Part shown: piece after piece, positions 18,581-27,848 of the stretch
Layout: every line of letters starts with the position of its first letter
Position numbering within the stretch: the first letter of the stretch is position 1
Assembly (NCBI GenBank): GCA_946540735.1
Contig: CAMNIN010000014.1
Coordinates: 1 to 64,000, forward strand
DNA length: 64,000 nucleotides
Source of the DNA: an uncultured Prevotellaceae bacterium
Lineage (GTDB): Bacteria > Bacteroidota > Bacteroidia > Bacteroidales > Bacteroidaceae
Direction: 5' to 3'
The notes under the pieces: model-generated
The model's database searches: none
Told to the model about the DNA's origin: nothing
What the model saw: the letters and a program-made list of their open reading frames with translations, nothing else
Program-made: the position numbers and the translations under genes

Positions 18581-19339
18581 ATGCAAGACAGCAGAAAGCA
18601 CGTAGAGAAAGTCGCAGCGACAACTGACACCAGAAGAGAGGTGGCCAGTGGCTTCCGTGATGGCATACCCATCGCAATGGGTTATTTCGCTGTGGCTTTC
18701 TCTTTGGGCATCATTGCCAAGAAAGCCGGACTGACAGCACCTCTGGGCTTTCTTTGCAGTTTCTTCACTCGTGCTTCTGCTGGAGAATACGGGGTTTATA
18801 CCTTGGTGGCTGTGCAGGCGGCATACGTGGAAGTAGTGGCGATGAGTCTTGTGGCCAACCTGCGCTATATGCTGATGAGCGCGGCGCTCTCACAGAAAAT
18901 CGCTCCTGGTACACCGTGGTATCACCGTATGCTGATGGCTTGCTGCATCACCGACGAAGTTTTCGGCATCTCGGTCAACCACAAAGGATATTGTCCGCCG
19001 GCTTACACGTATGCCGCTGCCTTGGTGTCCACTTTCTGCTGGGCTTCCGGTTGCGCGGCGGGCATCATAGCGGGTGGACTGTTGCCGTCGGCCATCGTGT
19101 CGGCGTTGAGCGTCGCCCTCTATGGCATGTTCCTGGCCATCATCATGCCTCCCTCACACTCCGACCGCAATGTGCTCTATGCCGTGATGGCCAGTTTCAT
19201 CTTGAGTGGTGTGTGTGCTGTGGCACCTGTCGTCAGTGATTGGAGCACGGGCACACGCACCATCCTGCTCACAGTGGCTATCTCTTCTCTTGCCGCATGG
19301 CTCAAACCCATTAAAGACGATGCCGATGGAGAAGCATGA
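18581..19339 (+). CDS. azlC: AzlC family branched-chain amino acid exporter, large subunit
   Basis: Large membrane subunit of the two-part AzlCD exporter, which moves branched-chain amino acids or analogues out of the cell. The 252-residue protein has a charged N-terminal tail followed by about seven membrane segments; the family pattern FRDGIPIAMGYFAVAFSLG and the SLVANLRYMLMSAALSQ block are clear. The start is the ATG 4 bases after the GH31 stop; an earlier in-frame ATG lies inside the GH31 gene and would add non-membrane sequence. azlD overlaps its 3' end. Being placed behind a glycan hydrolase gene is unusual and may be only a transcriptional hitch-hike. Confidence 0.9.
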   Translation: MQDSRKHVEKVAATTDTRREVASGFRDGIPIAMGYFAVAFSLGIIAKKAGLTAPLGFLCSFFTRASAGEYGVYTLVAVQAAYVEVVAMSLVANLRYMLMSAALSQKIAPGTPWYHRMLMACCITDEVFGISVNHKGYCPPAYTYAAALVSTFCWASGCAAGIIAGGLLPSAIVSALSVALYGMFLAIIMPPSHSDRNVLYAVMASFILSGVCAVAPVVSDWSTGTRTILLTVAISSLAAWLKPIKDDADGEA

Positions 19340-19634
19340 GATCATCATCTGCATTCTGTTGTCGATCCTCACGACCAACTTCATCCGCATCTTGCCGATG
19401 ACGCTGATCAAGGGCCGGATCCGCAATACGTTTCTGCGCAGTTTCCTTTATTATGTGCCTTATGTCACCCTGGCTGTGATGACGTTCCCTGCCATCGTCG
19501 AGACGACGCTTTCTCCTGTATCCGGAGCCATCGCTCTGGTTGTCGGCATCATCGCCGCATGGTGTGGACTTGGCCTTTTCCCCGTCGCATGCATCTGCTG
19601 CGCCATCGCTTATCTGGCGGATCTCTTCTTGTAG
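19320..19634 (+). CDS. azlD: AzlD family branched-chain amino acid exporter, small subunit
   Basis: Small partner of AzlC, 104 residues with three to four membrane segments. The family motif TNFIRILPMTLIKGRI is followed by FLRSFLYYVPYVTLAVMTFP. The frame overlaps azlC by 20 bases from this ATG or 14 bases from a second ATG two codons later; either way translation is probably coupled. After the stop there is no gene on this strand until the M48 leader, and no convincing terminator is visible. Confidence 0.9.
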   Translation: MPMEKHEIIICILLSILTTNFIRILPMTLIKGRIRNTFLRSFLYYVPYVTLAVMTFPAIVETTLSPVSGAIALVVGIIAAWCGLGLFPVACICCAIAYLADLFL

Positions 19635-19736
19635 CCCGATAGCTGCTCTTCTTCTGCGGTTGTCTTGTGGGGATAGCTTTCAAGTTTTTTTTGACAGTTT
19701 TCTCTGTGAAAAGGTGCGTGATTGCCTTTTTTTTAT

Positions 19737-19744
19737 TAATTTTG
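19737..19744 (+). promoter_or_regulatory. Probable -7 box of the M48 peptidase gene
   Basis: TAATTTTG fits TAnnTTTG. Transcription from it would begin near 19750 and give a leader of about 100 bases that contains a complete 23-codon reading frame. A clear -33 box is lacking. Confidence 0.5.
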
Positions 19745-19773
19745 TACTCACAGGACTATTCTTCAGAAAGACT

Positions 19774-19845
19774 ATGGCTGGAGATAGCTTGTCGGCCTTC
19801 TCAGGTCTGATGAACCTCATTTTAAACGAACCCGATTTAATCTGA
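19774..19845 (+). CDS. Possible leader peptide upstream of the M48 gene
   Basis: A 23-codon frame (MAGDSLSAF and so on, ending NEPDLI) starts about 25 bases after the predicted transcription start and stops 6 bases before the M48 start codon. Its position would let ribosomes finishing it restart on the M48 gene. No family is recognised, and a frame this short can arise by chance. Confidence 0.3.
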   Translation: MAGDSLSAFSGLMNLILNEPDLI

Positions 19846-19851
19846 TATCCT

Positions 19852-21135
19852 ATGGCAAAAAAACGCATGTCAAAACTACTTCATTGGCTGGAGCAACCAG
19901 CCGACAAGATCCATACCGTCACCAGCAGCAACAACCTCAACCCGTCGCTGGAACTCGAGAAGCAGATCGGGGCGCAGATCTATGCTGCTTTGCAGGGCGA
20001 GGTGGTGGAGGAAGTGCTCCGCAAGATCAAGACCTCGAGCAGCGACGCCTATTGGCGCAGCAGCATGGAGGGGCACAGCTTGAAGGTGCAGCAGGAACTC
20101 CTGCCCGATTTCTGGTTCCTCTGCCATGAGGTGAAGGAACGGCTCAACTTCAAGGAGCCTGTCGACTTCTATATCACTGGCGACTCTTCGGTCAACGCTT
20201 TCTCCGTGGCAGCCGAGGACGAGGGCGAGCCTCATATCGTCAATGTCAATTCTGCACTTTTCTCCTTGATGAGCAAGGATGAGTTGCGCTTTGTCATCGG
20301 TCATGAGTTGGGGCATCTCATCAACAAAGACACCGCCCTCTCGCGCTTGATTCAATTTGTCTTCCCGCCCGAGACCAGTGCCCCGGTGCCCCTGCAGTAT
20401 AAAATCCGGCTCCACGACCAATTGGCCGAACTGGTGGCCGACCGCTATGGCTATATCGCCACCGAGAACCTCGGGGTGTGCGTCACCGCTTTCTTCAAAT
20501 TGGCCTCCGGACTCGACCTCAAGCAGATGAAGGTGAGCATCGAGTCGCTCATCGCCGACAACAACCGCCGCCTGGAATATTTCCTCAAGGATAAGGGCAT
20601 CAGCCGTGCCTCTCATCCTGTTAACCCCATCCGTGTGCAGGCCCTTAACCTCTTCGCCAACTCCAAGAACCAGGAGGAACTCAACAAAGGCATGGACGAG
20701 CTGATCTCCATTCTGCTCAAGGTCGGCACGTGTGAGCTCGACGAGCACATGGCGCGCTTCATCGCCTCCGCCGGAATCATCGTGTCGAACACCGATGGTG
20801 ACATGACCGTGGATGAGCTCGATGAGATCCTCGACACCCTGGGCAGCTTCAAGATCTTCCCCAGGAAGTTCTTGGAGGAAATCGCCAACGGCGATGTGAC
20901 CGACACCTTCAGGAAATCGGTGGAGAGCATCTTGAAGATCAATCCGGGAATGAGGGAGAACATGCTGGAATACATGATCGACATTGTCTTGTCGGACAAA
21001 ACCCTCAACCGGGTGGAGGTCGACCTCCTCTATCAGTTTGGCAGCAACATCGGTCTGAGTGACATGGAGGTGGCCACAGCCATCGCCGTTGCCATCCAGA
21101 AGGGCTATGTGCCCAGCTTGAGCTCAATTTGCTGA
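19852..21135 (+). CDS. M48-like zinc metallopeptidase with TerB-like C-terminal region
   Basis: Zinc protease of 427 residues. The zinc site is H151-E152-x-x-H155 in VIGHELGHLINKD, with the third ligand probably in the AELVADRYGY segment, as in M48 (HtpX/Ste24/BepA) enzymes. Unlike those enzymes there is no signal peptide or membrane helix, so it appears cytoplasmic. Residues of about 285-420 are all-helical and resemble TerB/DUF533-type domains: an acidic TDGDMTVDELDEIL motif followed by LSDKTLNRVEVDLLYQFG and LSDMEVATAIAVAIQKGY. TerB domains occur in stress and membrane-associated chelating complexes. sbcD begins 39 bases downstream, so the three genes may form one unit. The TerB assignment is by eye. 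Confidence 0.75.
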   Translation: MAKKRMSKLLHWLEQPADKIHTVTSSNNLNPSLELEKQIGAQIYAALQGEVVEEVLRKIKTSSSDAYWRSSMEGHSLKVQQELLPDFWFLCHEVKERLNFKEPVDFYITGDSSVNAFSVAAEDEGEPHIVNVNSALFSLMSKDELRFVIGHELGHLINKDTALSRLIQFVFPPETSAPVPLQYKIRLHDQLAELVADRYGYIATENLGVCVTAFFKLASGLDLKQMKVSIESLIADNNRRLEYFLKDKGISRASHPVNPIRVQALNLFANSKNQEELNKGMDELISILLKVGTCELDEHMARFIASAGIIVSNTDGDMTVDELDEILDTLGSFKIFPRKFLEEIANGDVTDTFRKSVESILKINPGMRENMLEYMIDIVLSDKTLNRVEVDLLYQFGSNIGLSDMEVATAIAVAIQKGYVPSLSSIC

Positions 21136-21174
21136 CCGTCAGGCCTTCTCACTACAAACCATTCCGTATAGTTC

Positions 21175-22365
21175 ATGAAAATACTACACACCAGCGACTG
21201 GCACCTCGGCCATGAGATGTATAATTATCGCCGCCAGGACGAGTTTGATGCTTTTTTCAGACAGTTGACCGACATCGTGGCCGCAGAGCAGCCCGATGCC
21301 TTGCTTGTGAGTGGAGATGTCTACCATTCCTCGGTGCCGACAGTGGCGGCCCAGTCGATGTATGTCGAGTCGATGCTGGCTCTGCATCAGGCTTGTCCGG
21401 CTATGGAGATTATTGTCACCGCCGGCAACCACGACAGCGCATCGCGGTTGGAGATTGACCGGTTGCTTTGGGACCATTTTCATGTGCATGTCGTGGGCAC
21501 GTTGGAGCGCACGCATGAGGGAGTGGACCTCGACCGCCACATCTTCCATATCGCTGGCAAAGGCATCGTGGCGGCTGTGCCGCATGTCTTCAAGCAGAAT
21601 TTCCCCGCTGCCGAGAACCCGGCTGCGGATCGGCAAACGGCCTTTTTCCGTGCTTTGCTCGACAGGGTGGAGAAGGTCAATGCCGACGGACTTCCCGTGG
21701 TGCTCATGGCTCACCTCGCCGTGGCTGCCACACTTGATGCCGGCGAACCCTATACGATCGGTGGAATGGACTACTCGCCGCTCAGCGCACTCGGCACAGG
21801 TTTTGACTATGCCGCATTAGGACATCTGCACCGTCCGCACCAAGTGCCGATAGACAGCACTGCTGTGCGCTACAGTGGTTCTCCCTTGGCCATCACTTTC
21901 AACGAGGAGTATGAGCACTCGGTCACCATCGCGGAGATCCATTCCGACGAAGCACCCCAACTGCGTGTCATCCCCATCCAGCCGATGCGCCCCGTGAAAA
22001 CCATCCCACAGCAGGCCGTTCCCCTCGACGAGGCTTTGGAGGCGTTGGCTGCACTGCCGGATAACGATAGCTCTTATATCCGCCTCAACGTGTGTTCTGC
22101 CGATGGACTGCCTCCCGATTGCAATGAACGGGCTGTGGCAGCGGCCAAAGGCAAGGCATGCCGTTTCTGCACTTTTCAGCTTGTCGATGAGCGCTTGCCT
22201 TCCGACCGTCATCAGTTGGAGGATGTCACCCCCGATGAGTTGCGGGCTATGAACCCGATGGAAGTGGCACGCAAATACCTGGAGGGCAAGGGCATCCCGC
22301 CGACAGAGTATTTGGAGATGATGAGAGAGACCATAGAACAATTGAGAATGGAGGATGCGGAATGA
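21175..22365 (+). CDS. sbcD: Exonuclease subunit SbcD (Mre11 family)
   Basis: Nuclease subunit of the SbcCD complex, which cuts hairpins and protein-blocked double-strand ends. The 396-residue protein carries the calcineurin-like phosphoesterase motifs in order: HTSDWHLGH at the N terminus, SGDVYHSS, GNHDSA, and GHLHRPH for the last metal ligands. The C-terminal part matches the SbcD cap and SbcC-binding region. The stop overlaps the sbcC start by 4 bases (ATGA), typical of this pair. Confidence 0.96.
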   Translation: MKILHTSDWHLGHEMYNYRRQDEFDAFFRQLTDIVAAEQPDALLVSGDVYHSSVPTVAAQSMYVESMLALHQACPAMEIIVTAGNHDSASRLEIDRLLWDHFHVHVVGTLERTHEGVDLDRHIFHIAGKGIVAAVPHVFKQNFPAAENPAADRQTAFFRALLDRVEKVNADGLPVVLMAHLAVAATLDAGEPYTIGGMDYSPLSALGTGFDYAALGHLHRPHQVPIDSTAVRYSGSPLAITFNEEYEHSVTIAEIHSDEAPQLRVIPIQPMRPVKTIPQQAVPLDEALEALAALPDNDSSYIRLNVCSADGLPPDCNERAVAAAKGKACRFCTFQLVDERLPSDRHQLEDVTPDELRAMNPMEVARKYLEGKGIPPTEYLEMMRETIEQLRMEDAE

Positions 22366-25300
22366 TTATCAAGAAACTCGAAATCCATAACATCGCATCG
22401 ATAGAAGATGCCGTCATCGACTTCACCGGACCCGTGCTCGGTGGCGAACCCCTTTTCCTGATCACTGGTGCGACCGGGGCTGGCAAGACCACGATACTCG
22501 ACGCCATCTGTCTGGCTCTCTATGGCGACACGCCACGCTTCGCCGGTGCGGGAGAGAACACGGTGAAACTCATCGACCGATATAATGCCGTGAAAGGACG
22601 GCATGCCAAGGAACGGGTGGTGGAGGAGGCCGAGATATCGCTCAACCACAAAGGGCAGTTGCTGCGGCGCGGGGCGTATGAGGGTTGGGCCAACCTGACC
22701 TTTGAGGTAGACGACACCGACTACCTCGCTTCCTGGTATGTATTGCGCTCCTATCGCAGGGCTGACGGTAAACTGCAGGATCCCAAGAACACACTGCGTA
22801 ACCTCTCGACCGACCTGATCGTGGAGAAGAACGTGAAGGCAGAGGTGACACGGGTCGTCGGCCTGTCGTTCGACGAGTTCTGCCGCACGACCATGCTGGC
22901 ACAGGGTGAGTTCACGAAATTCATGCAGAGCACGAGCCGTGAGAAATCCGCCATCCTCGAGAAACTCACCCGCACCGCTTATTATTCGCGCATCAGCAAG
23001 CGCATCTCCTCACTCTGCTCCGAGCGCAACACGGAATACGAGAAGCGCAAAGCACAGGTGGAGGGCATCACGCTGCTCAGCGATGATCAGGTCGCTGGAT
23101 TGCAGTCGCAGATGGCGGCTTTGAAGGCGAAGGACAAGGAACTGGAAGCAGAATTGCGGCGTGTGAAAACCTCCCGTGAATGGTTGGTCAATGAGCAGCG
23201 TCTGAGCCAGGAGATTGTCCGCTGCCAACAGGAGCGGGAGGTGGTGGACCGGATGATGCAGTCGCCTCTCTTCTTGTCGCAGCAGGAGGATGTCAGAGAC
23301 TATAGGGCTACGGCCGAGGTCAGGGCATGGCGCAACGATATCGCAGCCATCCAGGAAGCCCTGCGCCAATTGGATAGAGAAGAAGCCCGTCTCTCTTCTG
23401 CCTATCCCTCGTTGGTCGATGTGACCCACCGCTTGGAGACCTTGCAGCGCAATGACCGGGAGACGCTTCATACTGTGGCGTCTTGGCTTTCATCTCAGGA
23501 GAAGAATGCGTCGATGTGGAAGAATGCCGCCACCATCGCCGATCAATTGAAGCGGGTGTCGAAAGATGAGAAAACCGTCGGCAAGAAGGCGGAGGAGCGT
23601 GCGCACACCATGCGCCAGATCCCTCCCGCACAGGAGAAGGTGGAACAGGCTTTGACGAAAGAGAAAGAGCGGTCTGCCGCCGTGGCGGAACAGCGCAAGG
23701 TGCTTGAGGAGAAAAAGGCGGAGCGCGATCAGCATGACCTCGAAGGTCTGCAAAGGAAACATGCCGACATGCACGGCCGGCTCCAGCGGATCGCTGATGC
23801 CACGGCAACCCTTCAACTCCTCGATACGCTGCGCAAGAATGCTGAGGAGTGCGAACGCAACTGCAACGACAAGTTGTCGGAACTGCAGGAGTCCGACCGC
23901 AAGGCTGCGGAACTGGAGGAACAGCTCCGGAAAGCCCGGCTGGATTTCGATGAGGCACAGACCATCTATGATCAGTGGCGCGACTCTTTGGAAAATAGCT
24001 TCAAGATGATCCGGGCCACCTTGCTCAAGGGGCATGTCTGCCCGTTGTGTCAGCAGGAAGTGACCCACGACCACGTGCCCGACCCTGACTATGATGCGGT
24101 GCTTCGGCCCAAATTGGATGCCCGTGACCGTTGCCAGAGACAGTTGACCGCAGCCGAAGGGGCCTTGAAAGCCAACCAGCAGTGGCGGGCTACCATCCAG
24201 AAGGAATTGCCGTCGTTGAAACAGAAATACATGGAGGCGAAAGACCTTTTCGAGAGGAAAAGAGCTGAGGCTCATTCCCTCTACGCTGAGGTCGTGCCCG
24301 TAGCTCCCACTGATGTCCTTGCTGCATTGTCCACCGACACGATGCTTCATCGCTTGGAAGAGGTGTCGGCGGAGACGAAAACCTCTATCGGTGCCCTCAA
24401 CGAGCGCATACAGCAAGTAGGGGTCATGAGTAAGGAGGTGGACAAACTTCAGCAGCGGCTTGATACCCTCACCCGGCAGGAGACGGAAGCCCGGCAGGCT
24501 ACGCAGAAAGCCCAGGAGACCGTCAGAACCCTGCGGATGTCGGCGGATTTCATCCTGCGCCAGACAGAGGAACTGCAGGAGAATATCCGTAGTATTTTGT
24601 CGGGCCTTGACTCCCAGATCACCTATGCCGGTTGGCAAAGTCAGTGGGAGGAAGACCACCAGAAGTGGATAGCCCGGCTTCTGGATGATGCTAAGGTTTA
24701 TGTGGAGAATGACAGCCGCCAAATGGTGCTGCAGCAGATGATCCACTACCGAGATGTCACCCTTGAGGGTATCGCCGGACTCCATCAGGGCATCCTGCCC
24801 TATGTGGATACTTGGCAGTCGATGCTTGTCTCACCGTCGGTGGCTCCTGTCGCCGAAGACCAGGCATTGGCTTCCTGGCAGTCGTTTGCCGCCAAGGTGC
24901 AAGCCTGGGCTACCTCGGTCAGCGACAAAAAAGCTGACCTGTCCAACAAACAGAGACTTACGGAGCAGTTCCTCAATCAGCATCCCGCGCTTACCCTGCA
25001 ACGGCTCGACGAACTCAGCGCTCTCTCGGATGATGAGATCAAGAGGATGGAAAAAGACCACCAGTCATGGGAGCAGCGGAAGAATCTCAACGAGGGTGCC
25101 CTCAGGAAGTTCAAACAGGAATACGACCAGCTGATGGCACAGCGGCCCCGGATGGATCAACCTATGTCGGTAGACGACCTCAATCAATTGTTGGAGGACC
25201 GTGAAGCTGAGCGCAACCAGCAACTTGTCGTTCTCGGACAATTGCAGCAGGAACTGGCTGCGAACGAAGAGAAAAAAGCGCAGTTTGCACAAGCCATGGA

Positions 25301-25835
25301 TGCTTGTGAGGTCAGTCGTAAGGAGGCCGAGCGTTGGGCGAAGTTCAATGCGGAGTTCGGCAGTGCCGACGGTACGAAATTCAGCCGCATCGCCCAGAGT
25401 TTCATCCTCCATCATCTTCTCACCCATGCCAACCGTTATCTCAGGCAGTTCTCCGACCGTTATGAACTGGTGTGCGAGCCTGGTTCGCTGGCCATACTGG
25501 TGAGCGACCGTTTCAGCCGGCAGTCGCCGCAGTATGTGAAAGTGCTCTCGGGCGGTGAGAGTTTCATGGTGTCGCTGTCGTTGGCCTTGGCTCTCTCGCA
25601 GCTCAACACCCATCAGTCCTACGTCGATATCTTGTTCATCGACGAAGGTTTCGGCACCTTGGACGAGTCGTGCCTCAACACGGTGATGGACACCCTGGAG
25701 CATCTGCATCAGATGGGTGGCCGCCGTGTGGGGGTCATCAGTCATGTGGAAGCCCTCGACGAGCGCATCCACACCCAGATCCAGGTCTCACGCATCGACC
25801 CGTCGCGTAGCCGGGTGGAAGTGGGAAAACACTGA
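22362..25835 (+). CDS. sbcC: Exonuclease subunit SbcC (Rad50 family ATPase)
   Basis: SMC-like ATPase of the SbcCD complex, 1157 residues. Walker A is GATGAGKT at residues 36-43. Two long coiled coils flank a zinc hook with CPLC in GHVCPLCQQEV near residue 560. The ABC signature VLSGGESFMVSLSLALA and Walker B ILFIDEGFGTLDE lie at the C-terminal end. Everything needed for ATP-driven dimerisation and hook-mediated bridging is present. It ends 9 bases before the convergent hisB gene with no visible terminator between them. Confidence 0.96.
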   Translation: MIIKKLEIHNIASIEDAVIDFTGPVLGGEPLFLITGATGAGKTTILDAICLALYGDTPRFAGAGENTVKLIDRYNAVKGRHAKERVVEEAEISLNHKGQLLRRGAYEGWANLTFEVDDTDYLASWYVLRSYRRADGKLQDPKNTLRNLSTDLIVEKNVKAEVTRVVGLSFDEFCRTTMLAQGEFTKFMQSTSREKSAILEKLTRTAYYSRISKRISSLCSERNTEYEKRKAQVEGITLLSDDQVAGLQSQMAALKAKDKELEAELRRVKTSREWLVNEQRLSQEIVRCQQEREVVDRMMQSPLFLSQQEDVRDYRATAEVRAWRNDIAAIQEALRQLDREEARLSSAYPSLVDVTHRLETLQRNDRETLHTVASWLSSQEKNASMWKNAATIADQLKRVSKDEKTVGKKAEERAHTMRQIPPAQEKVEQALTKEKERSAAVAEQRKVLEEKKAERDQHDLEGLQRKHADMHGRLQRIADATATLQLLDTLRKNAEECERNCNDKLSELQESDRKAAELEEQLRKARLDFDEAQTIYDQWRDSLENSFKMIRATLLKGHVCPLCQQEVTHDHVPDPDYDAVLRPKLDARDRCQRQLTAAEGALKANQQWRATIQKELPSLKQKYMEAKDLFERKRAEAHSLYAEVVPVAPTDVLAALSTDTMLHRLEEVSAETKTSIGALNERIQQVGVMSKEVDKLQQRLDTLTRQETEARQATQKAQETVRTLRMSADFILRQTEELQENIRSILSGLDSQITYAGWQSQWEEDHQKWIARLLDDAKVYVENDSRQMVLQQMIHYRDVTLEGIAGLHQGILPYVDTWQSMLVSPSVAPVAEDQALASWQSFAAKVQAWATSVSDKKADLSNKQRLTEQFLNQHPALTLQRLDELSALSDDEIKRMEKDHQSWEQRKNLNEGALRKFKQEYDQLMAQRPRMDQPMSVDDLNQLLEDREAERNQQLVVLGQLQQELAANEEKKAQFAQAMDACEVSRKEAERWAKFNAEFGSADGTKFSRIAQSFILHHLLTHANRYLRQFSDRYELVCEPGSLAILVSDRFSRQSPQYVKVLSGGESFMVSLSLALALSQLNTHQSYVDILFIDEGFGTLDESCLNTVMDTLEHLHQMGGRRVGVISHVEALDERIHTQIQVSRIDPSRSRVEVGKH

Positions 25836-25844
25836 AAAGGTGCG

Positions 25845-26918
25845 TCATAGCACGCCCTTGGTGGAGGGCAGCTCGTAATGGTAGATGTCGCGGCGTACAG
25901 CCATTTTCAAGGCGCGGGCAAGGGCCTTGAAAATGCCTTCTATCTTGTGATGTTCATTGGTGCCTTCGGCCTTGATATAGAGATTCATCATGGCGGCATC
26001 GCTCAGACTCTTGAAGAAATGCAGGAACATCTCCGTGGGCATGTCGCCGATGCGCTCGCGGCGGAACTCCGCATCCCATACGAGCCAGGGACGGCCGCCG
26101 AAGTCGAGGGCTACAGTGGCCAGGCAGTCGTCCATGGGAAGGGTGTAGCCATAACGCTCGATGCCCCGCTTGTCGCCCAGAGCCTGGCGGATGCAGGTGC
26201 CTAAGGCGATGGCGGTGTCCTCGATGGTGTGATGCTCGTCGACGTCGAGATCGCCGTTGACTTGGATATTGAGATTCATCATGCCATGCCGTCCGATCTG
26301 TTCGAGCATGTGGTCGAAGAATCCCAACCCGGTGTGGATATCGCATTTCCCACTGCCGTCGATCAGCAAGTCGATGTCGATCTGGGTCTCCTTGGTGTGG
26401 CGTGATACCGAGGCATGACGCTCACCGGCAAAAAGCGTCTCGGCGATGGTGTCCCATGTGGTGCCCTCGTCGCCCAGGATCAGCGCGTGGCACCCTAAGC
26501 GGCGGGCCAGTTCACGGTCGGTCTCCCGGTCGCCGATCACATAACTGCCTGCGAGGTCGTAGTCGGGGTTGTCGATATATTCCTTGAGCATACCGGTGCC
26601 TGGTTTCCTGTTGGGATGGTTGTCCTCGGGAAAATGTGGGTCGATGTGGATGGCGTCGAAAGTGACACCCTCACTGGCCAATGTCTGAAGGATGAAATGA
26701 TGCACTGGCCAGAACGTGTCCTCGGGAAAGGAGTCTGTGCCCAGTCCGTCCTGGTTGCTCACCATGACGAATTTGAAGTCGAGGTGCTGGCGGATAAAAG
26801 CGAGGTTGCGTATCACGCCCTCGGTGAAGCGCAGTTTCTCGAAGGAGTCTATCTGCTCGTCGGCGGGTTCCTCGATGAGTGTGCCGTCGCGGTCGATGAA
26901 AAGGATGCGTTGTGTCAT
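25845..26918 (-). CDS. hisB: Bifunctional histidinol-phosphatase / imidazoleglycerol-phosphate dehydratase
   Basis: Carries out two steps of histidine synthesis. Residues 1-165 are a HAD phosphatase with nucleophile D9 and D11 in FIDRDGTL. Residues of about 170-357 are the IGP dehydratase domain, with the metal-binding histidine clusters [18 protein letters not shown] and [14 protein letters not shown]. The length of 357 agrees with HisB of enteric bacteria and Bacteroidetes. The remaining his genes are not in this window, so hisB is separated here or lies at the end of a distant operon. Its start overlaps the stop of the upstream membrane protein gene by 4 bases. Confidence 0.96.
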   Translation of the reverse strand: MTQRILFIDRDGTLIEEPADEQIDSFEKLRFTEGVIRNLAFIRQHLDFKFVMVSNQDGLGTDSFPEDTFWPVHHFILQTLASEGVTFDAIHIDPHFPEDNHPNRKPGTGMLKEYIDNPDYDLAGSYVIGDRETDRELARRLGCHALILGDEGTTWDTIAETLFAGERHASVSRHTKETQIDIDLLIDGSGKCDIHTGLGFFDHMLEQIGRHGMMNLNIQVNGDLDVDEHHTIEDTAIALGTCIRQALGDKRGIERYGYTLPMDDCLATVALDFGGRPWLVWDAEFRRERIGDMPTEMFLHFFKSLSDAAMMNLYIKAEGTNEHHKIEGIFKALARALKMAVRRDIYHYELPSTKGVL

Positions 26919-27829
26919 GGGTTGTAGGGTGTGGGTGTGAGTTCTTCTGCGGGAACCAATGCGGTGTTGCGGCGCTCCTCACGTAGTTTCTCGATGGAGC
27001 CATACATGAAGAGGTAGATGATGATCTGGAAGGCACTGACGTACCATATCAGCACGGTGACCACGAAGGTCGTTGCCCCCAGAAGCAGCGGGAAGGAGCT
27101 GGGCATTCCCGAAGGGTCGCCGCTGACCACGCCGATGGTCGACATGGCGTTGGCCGTGATGAGGACCATGAGCGGGAGGTAGATGATCAGTGCGATGATG
27201 CTGGTGATGATGCCAGAGATGAGCGTGGTGAGAAAGATGAGGCTCAGATGGCGCAGACCGGTCATGTAGGTCTTGGGCAGGTCTTTCCAGAAGCATGCTT
27301 TCCGGTCGTAGAGATAGCGCATGCAGATGTAGTTGAATGGGAGCAAAAACAGGGCGGTGATGAGAACCACGGCCATCAGGGCCAGCCAGTTGTCGGTGAC
27401 GAAAGTGACGGGGTCGCATTTGAGCATGTGGATGGCACCCACGAGAAGCAAGCTGAAGACTGCCCCGATGACCAAGGCGATGGCCAGCACGTATATCCAC
27501 AACTTGAGTGCGCGGAGGAAATTCCACCGCCGGTCCTCGTCATTCAACTTACTCATAAGGCGTGAGACGGCCCAAAGGCTGCAGACCAGGGTGATGAGCA
27601 TGGTGGAGAGGGAGGCGGCGAGGTATAGCCCCGTGTTGGTGATGCCCCATTGGATGACACGTTCGTTGTGCACGTTGAGGGCCATGAAGATCCCTCCGAA
27701 GAGTGCCATGAGCAGCACGGGCAACCACGTCGAGCGGATGATGCCTTTCAGGTTGTCGCTCATCAACTTGTAAGCCGCCAGGATGCAGGATGAGAAACTG
27801 CGGCTTTTGAAAATCAATTCTTTTTCCAT
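26915..27829 (-). CDS. Polytopic membrane protein of unknown function
   Basis: A 304-residue integral membrane protein with about six membrane segments, for example [38 protein letters not shown] and [18 protein letters not shown]. No transporter signature is recognised; the layout resembles uncharacterised Bacteroidales proteins. The cytoplasmic N terminus ([15 protein letters not shown]) and the C-terminal tail are short. It lies between the methyltransferase gene upstream (19 bases away) and hisB (4-base overlap), so the three genes probably share a transcript. There is nothing to connect it with histidine synthesis apart from position. Confidence 0.75.
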   Translation of the reverse strand: MEKELIFKSRSFSSCILAAYKLMSDNLKGIIRSTWLPVLLMALFGGIFMALNVHNERVIQWGITNTGLYLAASLSTMLITLVCSLWAVSRLMSKLNDEDRRWNFLRALKLWIYVLAIALVIGAVFSLLLVGAIHMLKCDPVTFVTDNWLALMAVVLITALFLLPFNYICMRYLYDRKACFWKDLPKTYMTGLRHLSLIFLTTLISGIITSIIALIIYLPLMVLITANAMSTIGVVSGDPSGMPSSFPLLLGATTFVVTVLIWYVSAFQIIIYLFMYGSIEKLREERRNTALVPAEELTPTPYNP

Positions 27830-27848
27830 ATCAGATCAAATTCTCTTC

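Noticed and set aside
16375..18672. A 765-codon open frame antisense to the GH31 gene
   Set aside because: It mirrors a clear family enzyme, has no domain or signal, and such long antisense frames follow from the GC-rich codon use of the real gene.
23490..24785. A 431-codon minus-strand frame inside sbcC
   Set aside because: sbcC is complete with all motifs; the antisense frame has no recognisable domain.
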